NCBI GenBank assembly: GCA_038373865.1
Contig: JAXGGA010002035.1
Span: 1-64,000, forward strand
Source: Uloborus plumipes
Taxonomy: Eukaryota; Arthropoda; Arachnida; Araneae; Uloboridae
Length of the DNA: 64,000 bases
Direction of reading: 5' to 3'
Of the stretch, positions 1-11,200 are shown piece after piece; positions within the stretch are counted from its first letter, which is position 1, and the number at the start of each line of letters is the position of its first letter. The position numbers were made by a program, and so were the translations under genes. A model generated the notes under the pieces. The model worked only from the letters and a program-made list of their open reading frames with translations, was not told the origin of the DNA and searched no databases.

Positions 1-583
1 AGCTTCTAGGAAAAATGTATTTTGTTCTTCAGGGCAGGATGAAGTTTTCCGTATTTGGTGAATAACATCAATGTTGATTTTGCTGATTCGCTCGGCAAAA
101 GTCAAAAACTACACGAAATATTTTAGTATTAACATAAACGTATATAATAAGCAGAACAAATGATTAGAAAATTTTTAAATTATAGATTTTGAATGTTAAT
201 TAGTTTAAAATTCATTATGCATGGTAAAAAATATTTTTTTTAAATACAATATACAGGTTGATGTTCACTGCTTGACAATTGTTAATTAAGATATGATTCA
301 TGCAAAATTTCGTCTCAGACAACTGACCAATAAAAGTAAACTCAAGTTCAGGGGGCAAAGTAGATCAGGACTCCTAATCTGTATGAAAGACAGTGTGAAT
401 TCATTCAAATGAAAATTCATGCTGTTTGATGTATGACGAAAACAGTGCTGGACAGCATATAAGCTCTTTTAATGAAATTCTGTTTGGTTCTTGCTACTAA
501 GAGCAAAATGTCACTGGTGATAATGTGACTTTTCTTAGTCTGGCTTTTAGGCACAGATTTTTAACTTCATGGGAAGTACTGAC
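1..583. other. AT-rich sequence, no gene seen
   Basis: No reading frame with recognisable protein similarity, no RNA gene and no clear repeat boundary was seen here. Confidence 0.5.
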
Positions 584-882
584 AGTAAACTCTCGATTAC
601 TCGCTGGTCTTTTACACTTTTCTTTTCTTTTTACTGTGATGATTCACTGAATGCAGAAACATGCAATGTGTCATTGGTCGTTTTTAGCTTTTAAAGACAT
701 TTTTAGCACAAATGTAGTCAGTTTAAGATATAATTTAAACATATGAGTTGTGTTATTGGCTTTTTTTTATAACTGTTGCATACACTAGTATTGTTTTTAC
801 CTATTATTCAGATTAATCATCCGCTGTTCTGGTTTTTCCGTTTACCGTGCCACCTTATTCTGCCGATAATCGGGAGTTTACT
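584..882. mobile_element. pogo/Tigger-type MITE
   Basis: The left end reads CAGTAAACTCTCGATTA and the right end is its imperfect reverse complement (taatCGGGAGTTTACT). The ends start with CAGT, as in pogo/Tigger elements. The interior is about 300 bp with no coding capacity. The inner part of the right end is shared with the right end of a larger related element near 10455-10562. Family assignment rests on terminal sequence only. Confidence 0.55.
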
Positions 883-2660
883 AAAACAAACGTAATTATA
901 TTTCTTATCTAAACCTCGCAAAATGATCCACACTCACAGTTTAGGTTTCATCAAAAGACAAATGTTTGCGTCAAATTACAATCAGAAGTTAACTATTTGT
1001 AAAACGCATTCATAAAGAAAAACATAATTGTCCGCTGAATATTTGGACGGATTTCAAAATGAATTGGAGAAACAATCTACTCACATGAAATGTATTCTGG
1101 TTTTTGTGTTTAATTGGTTTGTCTTTCATCTTTCCGCCACTTTTGTTACAACAAATGTATATATTTTAAATTTAAAATTATTATTTTAACGCATTTCGGC
1201 TTTACACACGTGTATTCTTGTTACATTACATTCGGCGCAATTGCGCTACACACAATAAGAGATGCACGCGTTAGGTCTCTCCTTTCTAGTAACATTGAAA
1301 AAGTAAACTGAAATGTTATTTTTTCGCATGTTCGATCCCCAAAAGTGCCCCGATGGGAGTTCTTTTCTTCTCTTTGAGATATTTTACGGTTATTTCTGTA
1401 CGGATGAGTTAGCAGTTCTACATTTTCACCTTCTTTTTTTGCAAAGGATAGCTTGTTGAAATGATAAAAAATCCGTCTACAATTTTTTTTTAATTGATGC
1501 AGTTCGTGCTTAAATATTATTTGGGGAGCCTCCATAGATCTGTGATCAAAATTCTGCTTCACATACCAGAAGCCAGAAGTCATTGACTCGGTTCACGCTT
1601 GTCCGGGATCAAAGGAGCTTTGTTCGCCATCCTCTATACTTAAAATCCTTCTTGTGTTTTTAAAAAAAAGGGTGAATTTTAACATTTTGCATTCAAATTC
1701 TGTGTCTCGCAATCACTAGTTACAATTATTCGATGGGTTTCCTGTTTCTAAAAATGGTTTATGTTACCTGGAATCGACATTATTTACACTAAAACACTCT
1801 CGACTAAAAACAATCCTCCTTAGACAAAAACAGCATCCAACGTCTAACACCGTAATATAAGCATATTCCTTCTCCCCCAGATTCACAGGACCAGAGGAGT
1901 GTCCAACTGCAGGGGCTGGTGGGCAGTGGTGCTCGTAGACGCTCCGGGTCCAATCTGAAAAAAGAGCGAACATCAACTACGCTTGTGTGAAAACAAATAG
2001 CAATCGTGATTGCTCAAAAATCATGCTCCATCCAGCCCTTGACTCTCATGAAAATTTTGACTTCTTCAGTTGAAATTATGTTTTTCGCGATTACGAATTC
2101 TGATAGGACCGAGTTCGTTGGGTTTCTTGTTTCTCCAAATGGAATGGAATAGCAATAGAGAAGAAATTCGGACCCGTGATATTATGACAGGTGATTTTAG
2201 AGATTATTTAATACGAGGCATATGCATATTAAAATAATAATTAGGTTGAGGAAATAAAGATATGGTCATTATGGCTAATTTAAACCCTCATTAATCATCA
2301 ACATTATACCTACAGCGTATACAGTTATGGCATTTTCATTTTTTATTAATCTTAAAGAACCGCACAAACACAGGGGACATTTTGGATTTAGATGATGAAG
2401 ATGATATTTCATTTTAATGGATATAATTATTTTATTTTATGAAAAATTCTTCAATTACATGATTTTTTTTAAATTATAGATTTTTTCAATCACCCCATTT
2501 AATTTTTAAAGAACATGTATTATTTAACTTTAATAAAGATGAACTTGAATGCAAAGTTATTCACGGATTTTAAGCCTCTTAGAACAATAAATGATGTTTT
2601 TGACACAACAAAAGAATTCAGTGTTTTAGTCCCCATTTCGTTATTTTTTTATTAGTCTAA
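883..2660. other. intergenic, no gene seen
   Basis: AT-rich sequence with short chance reading frames only. Neither the 120-codon frame on the minus strand near 1221-1583 nor the 70-codon frame near 1764-1976 resembles a protein family I know, and neither has a codon pattern that stands out. Confidence 0.45.
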
Positions 2661-2689
2661 ACCAAAATCACTTTCTTTTTCAGTATCAA

Positions 2690-3225
2690 ATTACCTTTCC
2701 TTTGATACCACATATGATATGTTTTATGTTTTCAAACCAAATCCACTCTTTTCCAAGATGGCGACTAAAAAAAGCAGTTCTCGCTACAGTACGGGTGTAT
2801 ACTCTTATACTGCTCACTTCACTTGAAATATCAGATGTTATATTCCTTTTTAGCATGAAATTTCCTTTCATTTGATACCATACATTTCTTTTTTGAATTT
2901 TTGAATTTTTTCGGATTTTTCAAGATGGCGGCCGAAAAATCCACATTTTGCACCACATTACGGGTGCTTATTTTAAGTATTTTCACCTCACTTCAAATAT
3001 CCTATGTTTTATCAATTTTTAGCTTAAAATTTCCTTTCATTTGATACCGTACATAATTTTTTTGAATTTTTGAAATTTTTTCATGATTTTTCAAGATGGC
3101 GGCCAAAAAACATATTTGTCCCACTAGTACGGATGTATACTTTTAGTATGTTCATTAGGGGCCTGTTACCTACCATTTCCAACAGGTGTTGTTTCTGTTG
3201 CAATTTGTTCGACCCCAAGGTGTTT
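2690..3225. repeat. ~168-bp tandem repeat, GATGGCGG family, copy 1
   Basis: Three units start near 2694, 2860 and 3029. Each opens with a TTTCCTTT(CATTTGATACC) segment and carries a CAAGATGGCG core about 65 bp later. The last unit runs into a unique tail (tgttacctaccatttccaac). The same arrangement recurs at 19305-19835, tail included, so this is a dispersed element made of tandem monomers rather than a local expansion. Confidence 0.75.
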
Positions 3226-3319
3226 TTCAGCTTATTTCTACTGCACTATGTGTGCCACTTCTTACTACTAAGCCACTCTCCTCCCATTTATGAATTCTTA
3301 AGGGCTAAATTTTAGGTTG

Positions 3320-3785
3320 AGTAAAGAATAAATATCTACGTACCACAGGTATGTTCCTAGTTGAAACGTGTGCCACTCACATTTTAATTACAATTGGGTT
3401 TAAATTGCTTGCTTTAGTATTTATTTTTGTTAGAATAATTATTTGTACTCCAGTTATCTCTTTAGGATTAGATAAAAGTAAATGTAATTCGTTTTGAATG
3501 ACATATCTAATACTAAACTAATCATTTTAGGAATTACAAAAGAAACCATTAAAAAACCCTTCACCCAGGCTATCTATGATTGACTATGTTCTTTGATGAA
3601 CAAAACCTCAGTTTTATGTGGGGCAGACAGATCTTACTACTTTTATAGGTAGGGTTGATTCGGGCTAGTGGGCTACTGGGGTAAGTAGGCCACCCCTCCC
3701 CCCTCAAAACAACATGATACAAACATTATCATTGTTTTTTATTTAGATCTTGACAAATGTGTTTTACTCTCTTTTTCTTAAATCT
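3320..3785. other. intergenic, no gene seen
   Basis: AT-rich, apart from a short G-rich patch near 3650-3710 (gggctactggggtaagtagg). No gene was recognised. Confidence 0.4.
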
Positions 3786-3788
3786 CTT

Positions 3789-4094
3789 TCACGGCGATAG
3801 CGTGCTCTTTTTGCTTTCTTCTTCTCCTTGGTCTTCGATAGATTGCTCGAATGTAAAATAAGAATCACACCCTTCGGTAATATCATCGTCATCAGCATCT
3901 GTTCTATGAACCTTAGAGCATAGCCTGTCGTGGCAATTAATGAATATTTGTGAACAAAATAATTTGACTTTTCTACAGCCGCAATTATAAATACAACCCT
4001 TCTTACAATTGAAGGGCTTGCTGCAAAAAGGAGGTAGCTCCATTTTGAATGTCTTTAAAATGTCTGCATTAAAACTTATAGCAGAAAATCGCAT
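3789..4094 (-). pseudogene. Cys-rich transposon protein fragment
   Basis: A 101-codon frame carries a run of cysteines (CKKGCIYNCGCRKVKLFC, then C-x6-C-x4-C) followed by an acidic tail. This spacing resembles a Cys-rich C-terminal module often seen in proteins of arthropod DNA transposons (CxCRKxGLxCSxxC type), but here the pattern is imperfect. The N-terminal part of any such protein is absent and the frame is interrupted by a MITE just to its right, so I read it as a decayed fragment. The family name is a guess from memory of the motif. Confidence 0.35.
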
Positions 4095-4777
4095 TCTAAA
4101 AGTTTCTTTAACCCTTCACTGCACGGTGTGCCAGATCTGGCCCAAACCAAATAAACCCTCATATATTCATATGATTTTTAAATGCAGTTAAACTGAGCTT
4201 TGTGCCCCTTCTGGAACATTGCTATAACAGTTTAGTGTGATTTTTATGCACTAGTTAGTTGCACTTGTCTAGGTATTACAGTTCTTTGCTTTTGAAAGAA
4301 AGAGTGTCTGCATTTCCGTTAGAAGTGTGCTTAGTCATTATTTCGTTTGTTCTAAAAATGTTTAAATACACTTGGTGGAAAGTTTGTTTATACCACTTAT
4401 GGCACAAAACACATTGTAGATTATTACACTTATCGGTGTACAAAGCATATGCTATGTGCTTTGTGCCATATATAGAACAAACAATTAAAACATTTTTGGT
4501 GCATATTTTTAAGATTAATTTTTTTCTTCATTTTTCCTGAACTCAGGGCTATTTAAAAGGTAACAAATGATTTTTTTCATGAAAATATAAAAAATCGTGC
4601 AGTGAAGGGTTAAGTTTTATGAATCCTCTTGTATAACTGTACTAAGAAGTATACAAAAGAATTTTTAAAATATTAGAACAAAAAAGGTGACCTTTATTTT
4701 AAGTTCTAATAGACAGACATTTTGAAGACATTGAAAATGGAGCTACCTCTTTTTTGCAGCAAGCCCTTCAATTACAA
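4001..4777. repeat. inverted repeat flanking a MITE
   Basis: The 60-odd bases at about 4002-4066 (gggcttgctgcaaaaagg, then gtagctccattttgaatgtc) return as a near-perfect reverse complement at about 4720-4775. The TTAA-flanked MITE (4112-4609) sits between the arms. The arms are the end of the Cys-rich transposon fragment and an inverted piece of it. Confidence 0.7.
4112..4609. mobile_element. TTAA-flanked MITE, piggyBac-type
   Basis: The element begins CCCTTCACTGCACG and ends with the exact reverse complement CGTGCAGTGAAGGG. It is flanked on both sides by TTAA (4108-4111 and 4610-4613). TTAA target duplication plus CCC/GGG termini is the hallmark of piggyBac-superfamily elements. At 498 bp with no transposase, it is non-autonomous. 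The interior is AT-rich with short self-complementary stretches. Confidence 0.82.
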
Positions 4778-4779
4778 AA

Positions 4780-5187
4780 TAAGATTTTCTGGGGTAGGTG
4801 CAAGTAGAGTCAGAATTGGCTCCTAATCGATATGTTTCAGCACCCATCCCCAGTTTTCAGGGTCTAGCTCGTTATCTAAACATTCTTGGATTTGGTAGTA
4901 TGACATAAATTTTGACAAGCAACTACAGATATCGTAGGAAAACAAGATAATTTTACACGTTTATTGTTACGTGTATTTTCCACGATGCTTAACTATTGGT
5001 ATTTGTCAATGGAATCTGCCGTTTTTCTTTTCACTCTTCGTTTGTTTCATCACCACAAAACAAGCAGTATTTTTTTAAACAAAATGCCGTCTCACTAGAT
5101 GGGAATCGAGAACTTTTATACAATCATGAATTAGCTAAAGATCCGAAGTTAATCAATTATAACTTATTTATTTTTATTTATCTATTT
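4780..5187. other. intergenic, no gene seen
   Basis: No supported gene or repeat boundary. The sequence leads up to the left end of the transposon nest. Confidence 0.4.
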
Positions 5188-7064
5188 ACAGTATATTCCC
5201 GATTGTCCTCGATCGGTTTATCCGTGGTTCGAATTTTCGGCTGGTCTTTCGCACTCCTGACTCTTTTTACGGTGATTTTATGTTTTATGTTGTTGTTGTT
5301 TCTGAAAAAACTCGGGTACCCGAGCCCAAGTATACACATCTACCCAATTTAAGGCGGAATACGTATGGCTTCTGTTTTAACGCGCACCTTTTCGGTGAAA
5401 GTCCGATTTAGCTTAGAGCGCTCTGTTCTTTTGAACCAGACCAAGAACCGAGTAGACCAGTGGCGTAATCTGAGGGGGGCATAGGGGGGCAAGTGCCCCC
5501 CTACTTTTTTTGGTCCAGGGGCAAAGTTATTATTTTGCCCCCCTAGTTTTTAAGTGAAAAAATTTTTTTAATTGTTTGTCAAATGATGCATACCTTATTT
5601 TCAAAGGAGAAAAATATAATTTCCTAAATGTAACCATTGTAGGAAAAGACGGGACACAGAAACAATCTCGGTACAAGGAAGCAACCTCTCTTCCTGATAG
5701 CGAGCCCCCACCCCCTTTTCCTTGGAAACTGCTTAAGCAATAAATAGGGTCTGATTTTATCCATAAGACCTCCCTAGACACACATGGTCAAACAAGGGAC
5801 TCTGAAAGGACAAAATCTATTTAATTTACGTTGCTTAAGGTATCTTTGAAAAAAGCAATTTTGAACGAAAAAAGATGATAAAATTGCATAATAAAACAAT
5901 ACTTGTAGCTGATACTTGAAAGTTGTTTGGCAAATTTAATTGATGTTTTTCTTTTTCTTTTTACTTCCTTTTACGTAATAAAGAAAGTATTGTGATCGCG
6001 AAAAAAAAAAAAATCACTCAAATTTGAGTCTAAATTTTGATTTTGCTCACCCCCGAATGAATGTTCAGTAGTTTTTTCGACCTGTCAGCACGTGCATATG
6101 TACCTACCAACATATAAGCAGCCGAAAAATCCTTTTCAACCACCCCCGAGTTAATTACGACGAATTTTCTCGTGACGTCTGTATGTACGTATGTGCGGAT
6201 GTATGTCGCATAACTCAAAAACTATACGCCGTAGAAGCGTCTAGCTCGGTATGTAGGCTCTGAGGATGGTCTAGTTGTGCACCTCCCCTTGTGGTTGCAT
6301 TCGAATGTTCCCAAAGGGGTGTTTTACCCCTTTTTTGGGGTAAATCAGTGTTAATTTCAATGCAGACTCAAGTGATATGAATTGGCGCGACCACTTGGCG
6401 ATATGTCGCCAAGCTTTTGAACGCCAAGTGTTTGACGCAATTTGTCGCCAATTTGACGACACATCGCCAAGTTGGCGACAAATTTAGCGAAAAAATTATT
6501 TTTTGAATTTGGGTTCAACTTGCCGCTATTGGCGATATTTTGCGAAAAATTCACTGAATGATATTAAAATCAGTAATATTTAGAAAATTAACCATTGTAA
6601 AATACTTTTTGCATTGTTTCGTGGCAGATCATATAGTGCAGCAGATATATGACAAAAAAAAGGGGGAATTGTGCCTTTAATGATAGAAGCATATAACTTG
6701 GTGTGCATATACTATGTATAATTGCGAGTCATCTTGGATACGCGGCCATCTGAGATTTCGAATATTTCAGTAATGGCAGACGTTCGAAATGGTGGCCTCT
6801 GAATATATTTTATGTGCTTCTTTGTTTCGATATTTACAAGGTTAATAGCGTACGTTTCGAAAAAAATCTTGGAATTTAATATCCTTTTCAATTAAAGTTC
6901 TATTGCATTGTGTGTTTTAAGCGGATTTTAACTTTTACCGCTAGGGAGCGCTTTATAATTCTTTTTTAATCGTCCAAAATGCGCAACAGATATGTGACCA
7001 AAATTGATGGAATTTTGTCTTCAATAGCTGAAGCTTACAAATTTAGATAAAGATAATAAATATA

Positions 7065-8485
7065 AACTCATGTTTGTGAAAATTGCAACACCATGAAGGA
7101 ATCGTCATAAGTGAATGAAATTTAATACACAGCTGAGTGATAGTGGTAAAAATAAATGATTAAACTTAGAAAGCCAACAAATAATTTAAAAATATTGAAA
7201 TTAGTATTTTGTGTAGCCACCACGCGCTGCAATAAGTGCTGTCACGCAACGTGGCATGGAGTCAAACAAATTTTTAATGTCTGCCTGATCAAGAGCAGTC
7301 CATACTGTTTGTATGCGTACCCAAAGTTTGTCTGTAGAAGCAACAAGACGAGGATCCCGAACGAGACGCCGACCAACGAAATCCCACACATGTTCAATCG
7401 GCGACATATCCGGGGAATACGTTGGCCAGGGAAGAAGCTGTACTTGCTGCTATGCAGGGAGGGATTGAACTGTCCTAGCGACATAAGGGCGGGCATTATT
7501 CTGCTGAAATACAGCGCCAGGCGAGCCTTGAAAGAAGGGGACAGCTTGGGGCTGTAGAACTTCACTGATGTCCCGGTTGTTGTTCAGGCTACCCACAATT
7601 CGTAGCAATAGATATCGTCTGTGATATGATATGGCACCCCAGACCATGACTCCAGGTGTTCGTCCTTTGTGCCGTTCGATAATGCACTCTGGAAGGTGGC
7701 GTTCACCGGCATAGCGTCGGACGCGAATGCGGCCATCATGGTGCCACAAATTAAAGCGGGATTCGTCAGAAAACACAACATACTGCCAATCAGCACGCCA
7801 GTCCTTATGCTGATTGGCCCGTTGTAGCCGCAGGCGGCGATGGTTTAGCGTGAGCGAGATCCTGTATTATAAAGGAAACCTTGCGCGCAGTCCGTGCTGC
7901 AGCAGACGTCTACGAATTGGTGGAGCACACATTAAAACACCTGTAGCTGTTGACCACTGTGCTGCCAGTTGTCTAGAAAAAGCTGTACGGTCCGTCAGTA
8001 CCATGCGGATCAGGTGTCTATCATCGCGCGCTGACGTCACTTTTCGGGGTCCACTCCCGGATTTCCGAGTTGTCCGACACTCGTCCGTCCACTGCTTCCA
8101 AACACGCATCACTGTGCTGCTTTTACGCTGCACACGAGCGGCTACTTCACGATAAGACAATCCAGCTTCACGAAGGCTGATGATCCTCCCCGTTCAAACT
8201 CCGTAAGTTGCTGAAACATCGCTCTTTTTCGTCGAAAAGGCATAAGCAACGTCTCATCTAACGTTTATCTCGAGCAGATAACCGTCTATAACTATACACG
8301 CAGTGCTGCAGCCATCTATTTATTCGGATAAATCCGGCGTTCAGAGGGCGCTGCTCAGCGTACGCATGCGCTACGCGTCTAAAACTCTAATCATTTGCAT
8401 ATCATACCCTACTTTGCATTTGTTGAAAATTTCAGCCCATTCGCGCAAGTCCTTCATGGTGTTGCATTTTTCACAAACATGAGTT
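7065..8485 (-). mobile_element. Tc1-type transposon, inactivated
   Basis: Inverted ends AACTCATGTTTGTGAAAA and, at the right, ttcacaaacATGAGTT are both flanked by TA (7063-7064 and 8486-8487), the Tc1/mariner target duplication. The length, 1421 bp, is normal for Tc1. The transposase reads on the minus strand and is broken. Confidence 0.93.
7201..8243 (-). pseudogene. Tc1-type transposase (DD34E family), broken
   Basis: Starting at the ATG at 8243 and reading leftward, the conceptual protein has the N-terminal HTH region (LSYREVAARVQRKSSTVMRVW), a GxPRKxT linker, the first catalytic Asp in VVFSDESRFN, the W-GAI segment and the C-terminal SPDMSPIEHVWD with the catalytic Glu. Damage includes one single-base loss near 8190 (after FERG), an in-frame TAA near 7867 and an in-frame TAG near 7450. 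The second catalytic Asp is replaced: FQQNNARPY where the family has QDNARPH. The protein cannot be active. Known for the family: DDE transposases that cut and paste at TA. Confidence 0.93.
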
Positions 8486-9150
8486 TAATTACGAGGAGCA
8501 CACTTTATGCATGAAACAACAATAACTCTGTATAGCTTTAACAGTTGTCATTTAACATGATTTTAACAGGTTTGGAGGAACTCTAAAGATATTCAGAGGA
8601 ATCTTTGGATTTCGATATGGCTCTCTCTCTTTTGGATATCAGTTCTCTGGTTGTGAACCGAAACCTCCGCCCTCACTCAAAACCTTTACCCTTTCTACCA
8701 CCCTCTTCAAAATGTTAAATTCAATAAATGTTACTTTACTTCTTAAACAATACAGGTTATTGAAGATCTAAAAACATTTGCATATATGATAAAACAAGGA
8801 AATCAACTAAAAATGTTCAAATTTGGAGAATTTGAAACTTTCAGAAGCTGTATCTCAAAAACTATTATAGCTAACAAGTCCATTTTGGTATCAACTTGTA
8901 ACAAATTTAATGTAGTTTAAATATGTAAAATATGATGTTTGCCAAAAACGTGCTCTTTCATGGTCAAAATGGGGAGAATTCGAAAAAAGTACGAACATTT
9001 TGCAGTTTGACGGCTGCCATTACTCCAATAGACGAAATCTCAGATGGCCGCGTATCCAGAATTAAATCTTTTTATGTGTATTATACGTGTGCCAAGTTTT
9101 ATGTTTCTATCATTAAAGGCACAATTCGGTCACATATCTGCTGTACTAAT

Positions 9151-9263
9151 AGGAGTAAATATTTGAATTGTTACCTTGCTCACTCCAAGCACTTTTTTTA
9201 ACACTTAAGGCAACTACTAAGAAATTTACACGTAAAAGGAAGTAGTGTGGGGTCCATACCAGA

Positions 9264-9296
<33 letters not shown>

Positions 9297-9463
9297 CATT
9301 TTTTTTTTTTTTTTGAAAAAGTACATTTTGCATTATTTTAATTGAAAAAATCTGGTATGGACCCCACACTACTTCCTTTTACGTGTAAATTTCTTAGTAG
9401 TTGCCTTAAGTGTTAAAAAAAGTGCTTGTAGGGAGCAAGGTAACAATTCAAATATTTACTTCC
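9151..9463. repeat. palindromic foldback insertion with CTAAT duplication
   Basis: Arm 9151-9267 is almost an exact reverse complement of 9346-9463 (for example actaagaaatttacacgta against tacgtgtaaatttcttagt), around an AT-rich loop with (ATT)n and poly-T. The direct repeat CTAAT stands at 9146-9150 and 9464-9468. It interrupts the right arm of the larger foldback element. Confidence 0.85.
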
Positions 9464-10182
9464 CTAATCTGCCACGAAACAATGCAAAAAATATTTTACA
9501 ATGGTTAATTTTCTAAATATTGCTGATTTTAATATCATTCAGTGAATTTTTCGCAAAATATCGCCAATAGCGCCAAGTTGAACCCAAATTCAAAAAATAA
9601 TTTTTTCGCCAAATTTGTCGCCAACTTGGTGATATGTCGCCAAGTTGGCGTAAAACACGTGGCGATCAAAACTTTGGCGACATGTCGCCAAGTGGTCGCG
9701 CTAATTCATATCACTTGAGTCTGCATTGAAATTAACACTGATTTACCCCAAAAAAGGGGTAAAACACCCCCTTGGGAACATTCGAATGCAACCACAAGGG
9801 GAGGTGCACAACTAGACCATCCCCAAAGCCTACATACCAAGCTAGAAGCTTCTACGGCATATAGTTTTTGAGTTATGCGACACACATACGCACATACATC
9901 CGCACATACAGACGTCACGAGAAAACTCGTCGTATATAACTCGGGGGTGGTTGAAAAGGATTTTTCGGCTGCTTATATGTTGGTAGGTACATATGCACGT
10001 GCTGACAGGTCGAAAAAACTACTGAACATTCATTCGGGGGAGCAAAATCAAAATTTAGACTCAAATTTGAGTGATTTTTTTTTCGCGATCACAATACTTC
10101 CTTTACTACGTAAAAGGAAGTAAAAAGAAAACTCTTACAAAAAGTTTGCCCCCCTACTTTTCAAGGCCAAATTACGCCTATG

Positions 10183-10362
10183 GAGTAGACCATTGGTCGG
10201 TATCGTTTTACTTGGAAGACTTTGACCACGACCCTTATTTTACGTCGCCCAGCCACCATTAGTAACGACGGTGGATCTTTGATCGGCTAGGATCGAACCC
10301 GGGACCCTCCGGTTACGAGTCCGAGGCCTTACCGATCGGGCTACCACTGCCCTGAGCATTTT
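10183..10362 (-). mobile_element. tRNA-derived SINE (family 1, copy 1)
   Basis: On the minus strand the sequence starts with a tRNA-like head: an A-box-like AGCCCGATCGGTAAGG, an anticodon-arm-like GGACTCGTAACC, and a B box GGTTCGATCC. It continues into a non-tRNA body. The body is cut by the hAT insertion, and the remainder lies at about 5350-5457. A second copy lies at about 31770-31995. The head is imperfect as a cloverleaf, so I call a SINE rather than a tRNA gene. Confidence 0.7.
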
Positions 10363-10562
10363 ATTGATCCTTTTTGACATTTAAAAATCCTTTTCACGCT
10401 CAATATTATCGTTTTTAGGTATAATTTAAATATAGGTGTAAGTGTTATTAATTTTTTTAGTACTGCATACAATAGTACCGTTTTTTACCTATTTTCGGAT
10501 TATCCACGGTTACCCGGGTACCGCGCCTGACATCCTATTCCGCGGATAATCGGGAATATATT

Positions 10563-11200
10563 ATATTTATTTTGAACTTTCACATTGAAGATTATAAACA
10601 TTAACACCGAAAGACACCCTCCCCACTCCCTCCATTTTTTTTTTCTTAAAAATCACGGCTTTGACGGATTTTAATTTGGAACAATAGCGCAAGGAGCAAC
10701 AACAAAAAAATCTATTAAAATTTTTAGTTTTCTCCTTAGTAATAATTTCCATTCTATTTCAAGCAACTTTTGGACTTTTGCGTCGATCAGACACCTGGAT
10801 TTACTGACGGATCAACATTCTATTACGTACGCACCGTTGCCATAACAACTTGTTCGTTACGGAACAAACATCGTCAGATGTTAGATACTTTATCATCATC
10901 GGAGGGTAATTTACTCTTCCGGTGATTCTCGGTAAATCTTCGGCTGGTGAGATAACTGTGGAGGAATTCAGTCGTAAGTTATAAGGGTTTAGGTGCATTC
11001 CTAACATCTGACAAAGAAAGATGAAAAGGAAAAAGAATCCTTTTTGGATTTATTTAAAGCCTCAGTTTGTTTTTCCTAAATGCTACATTGTTAAGTGGCG
11101 ACGTTTGTTACACAGTAGAGACTCGAAAAGCCGTACGTAAAAAATCCGAAGCACGTTTTAAAATCAATGGAGGAAAATCAATGTTTTTTTTTTTTTCAAA
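10563..11200. other. intergenic, short inverted repeat
   Basis: No gene was seen. A 12-bp inverted pair (gtcagatgttag at about 10873, ctaacatctgac at about 11001) encloses about 115 bp. This is the only structure I noticed. Confidence 0.4.

Larger units (their letters stand above)
5955..10131. mobile_element. large foldback (inverted-repeat) element
   Basis: Arm 5955-6627 is the reverse complement, with modest divergence, of 9465-10131. Landmarks are the outer acttccttttacgta/tacgtaaaaggaagt pair, the tcgcgatcacaatactt segment, and the TTGGCGA/TCGCCAA-rich inner part. Pairing resumes between about 6628-6758 and 9030-9150. Frames inside the arms that begin M(N/D)(L/F)SQNIAN repeat in every copy but do not look like a protein family. 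A third, partial arm copy lies at about 13021-13380. Confidence 0.8.
5458..10182. mobile_element. hAT-type element with 8-bp target duplication
   Basis: Both ends carry the related inverted sequence CA(G/T)(T/A)GGCGTAAT, and the direct 8-bp duplication GAGTAGAC lies at 5450-5457 and 10183-10190. An 8-bp duplication with CAGTGG-type termini is typical of hAT elements. Short G-runs and C-runs (ggggggcaa...tgccccccta) lie just inside both ends. No hAT transposase is left. The interior is filled by later insertions. Confidence 0.78.
5188..10562. mobile_element. outermost pogo-type element of a nest
   Basis: Left terminus CAGTATATTCCCGATT begins at about 5189, after TA. At the other side TAATCGGGAATATATTA ends near 10562 and is the inverted match, with the last bases decayed. 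Inside lie, in order of insertion, a minus-strand SINE, a hAT-type element, a foldback element and a Tc1 element plus a palindrome. The inner part of the right end (10455-10560) is also homologous to the right end of the small MITE at 584-882. Confidence 0.55.

Noticed and set aside
7156..7557. 133-codon plus-strand frame
   Set aside because: It is the reverse of the Tc1 transposase C-terminal region. The minus strand carries the recognisable DDE motifs.
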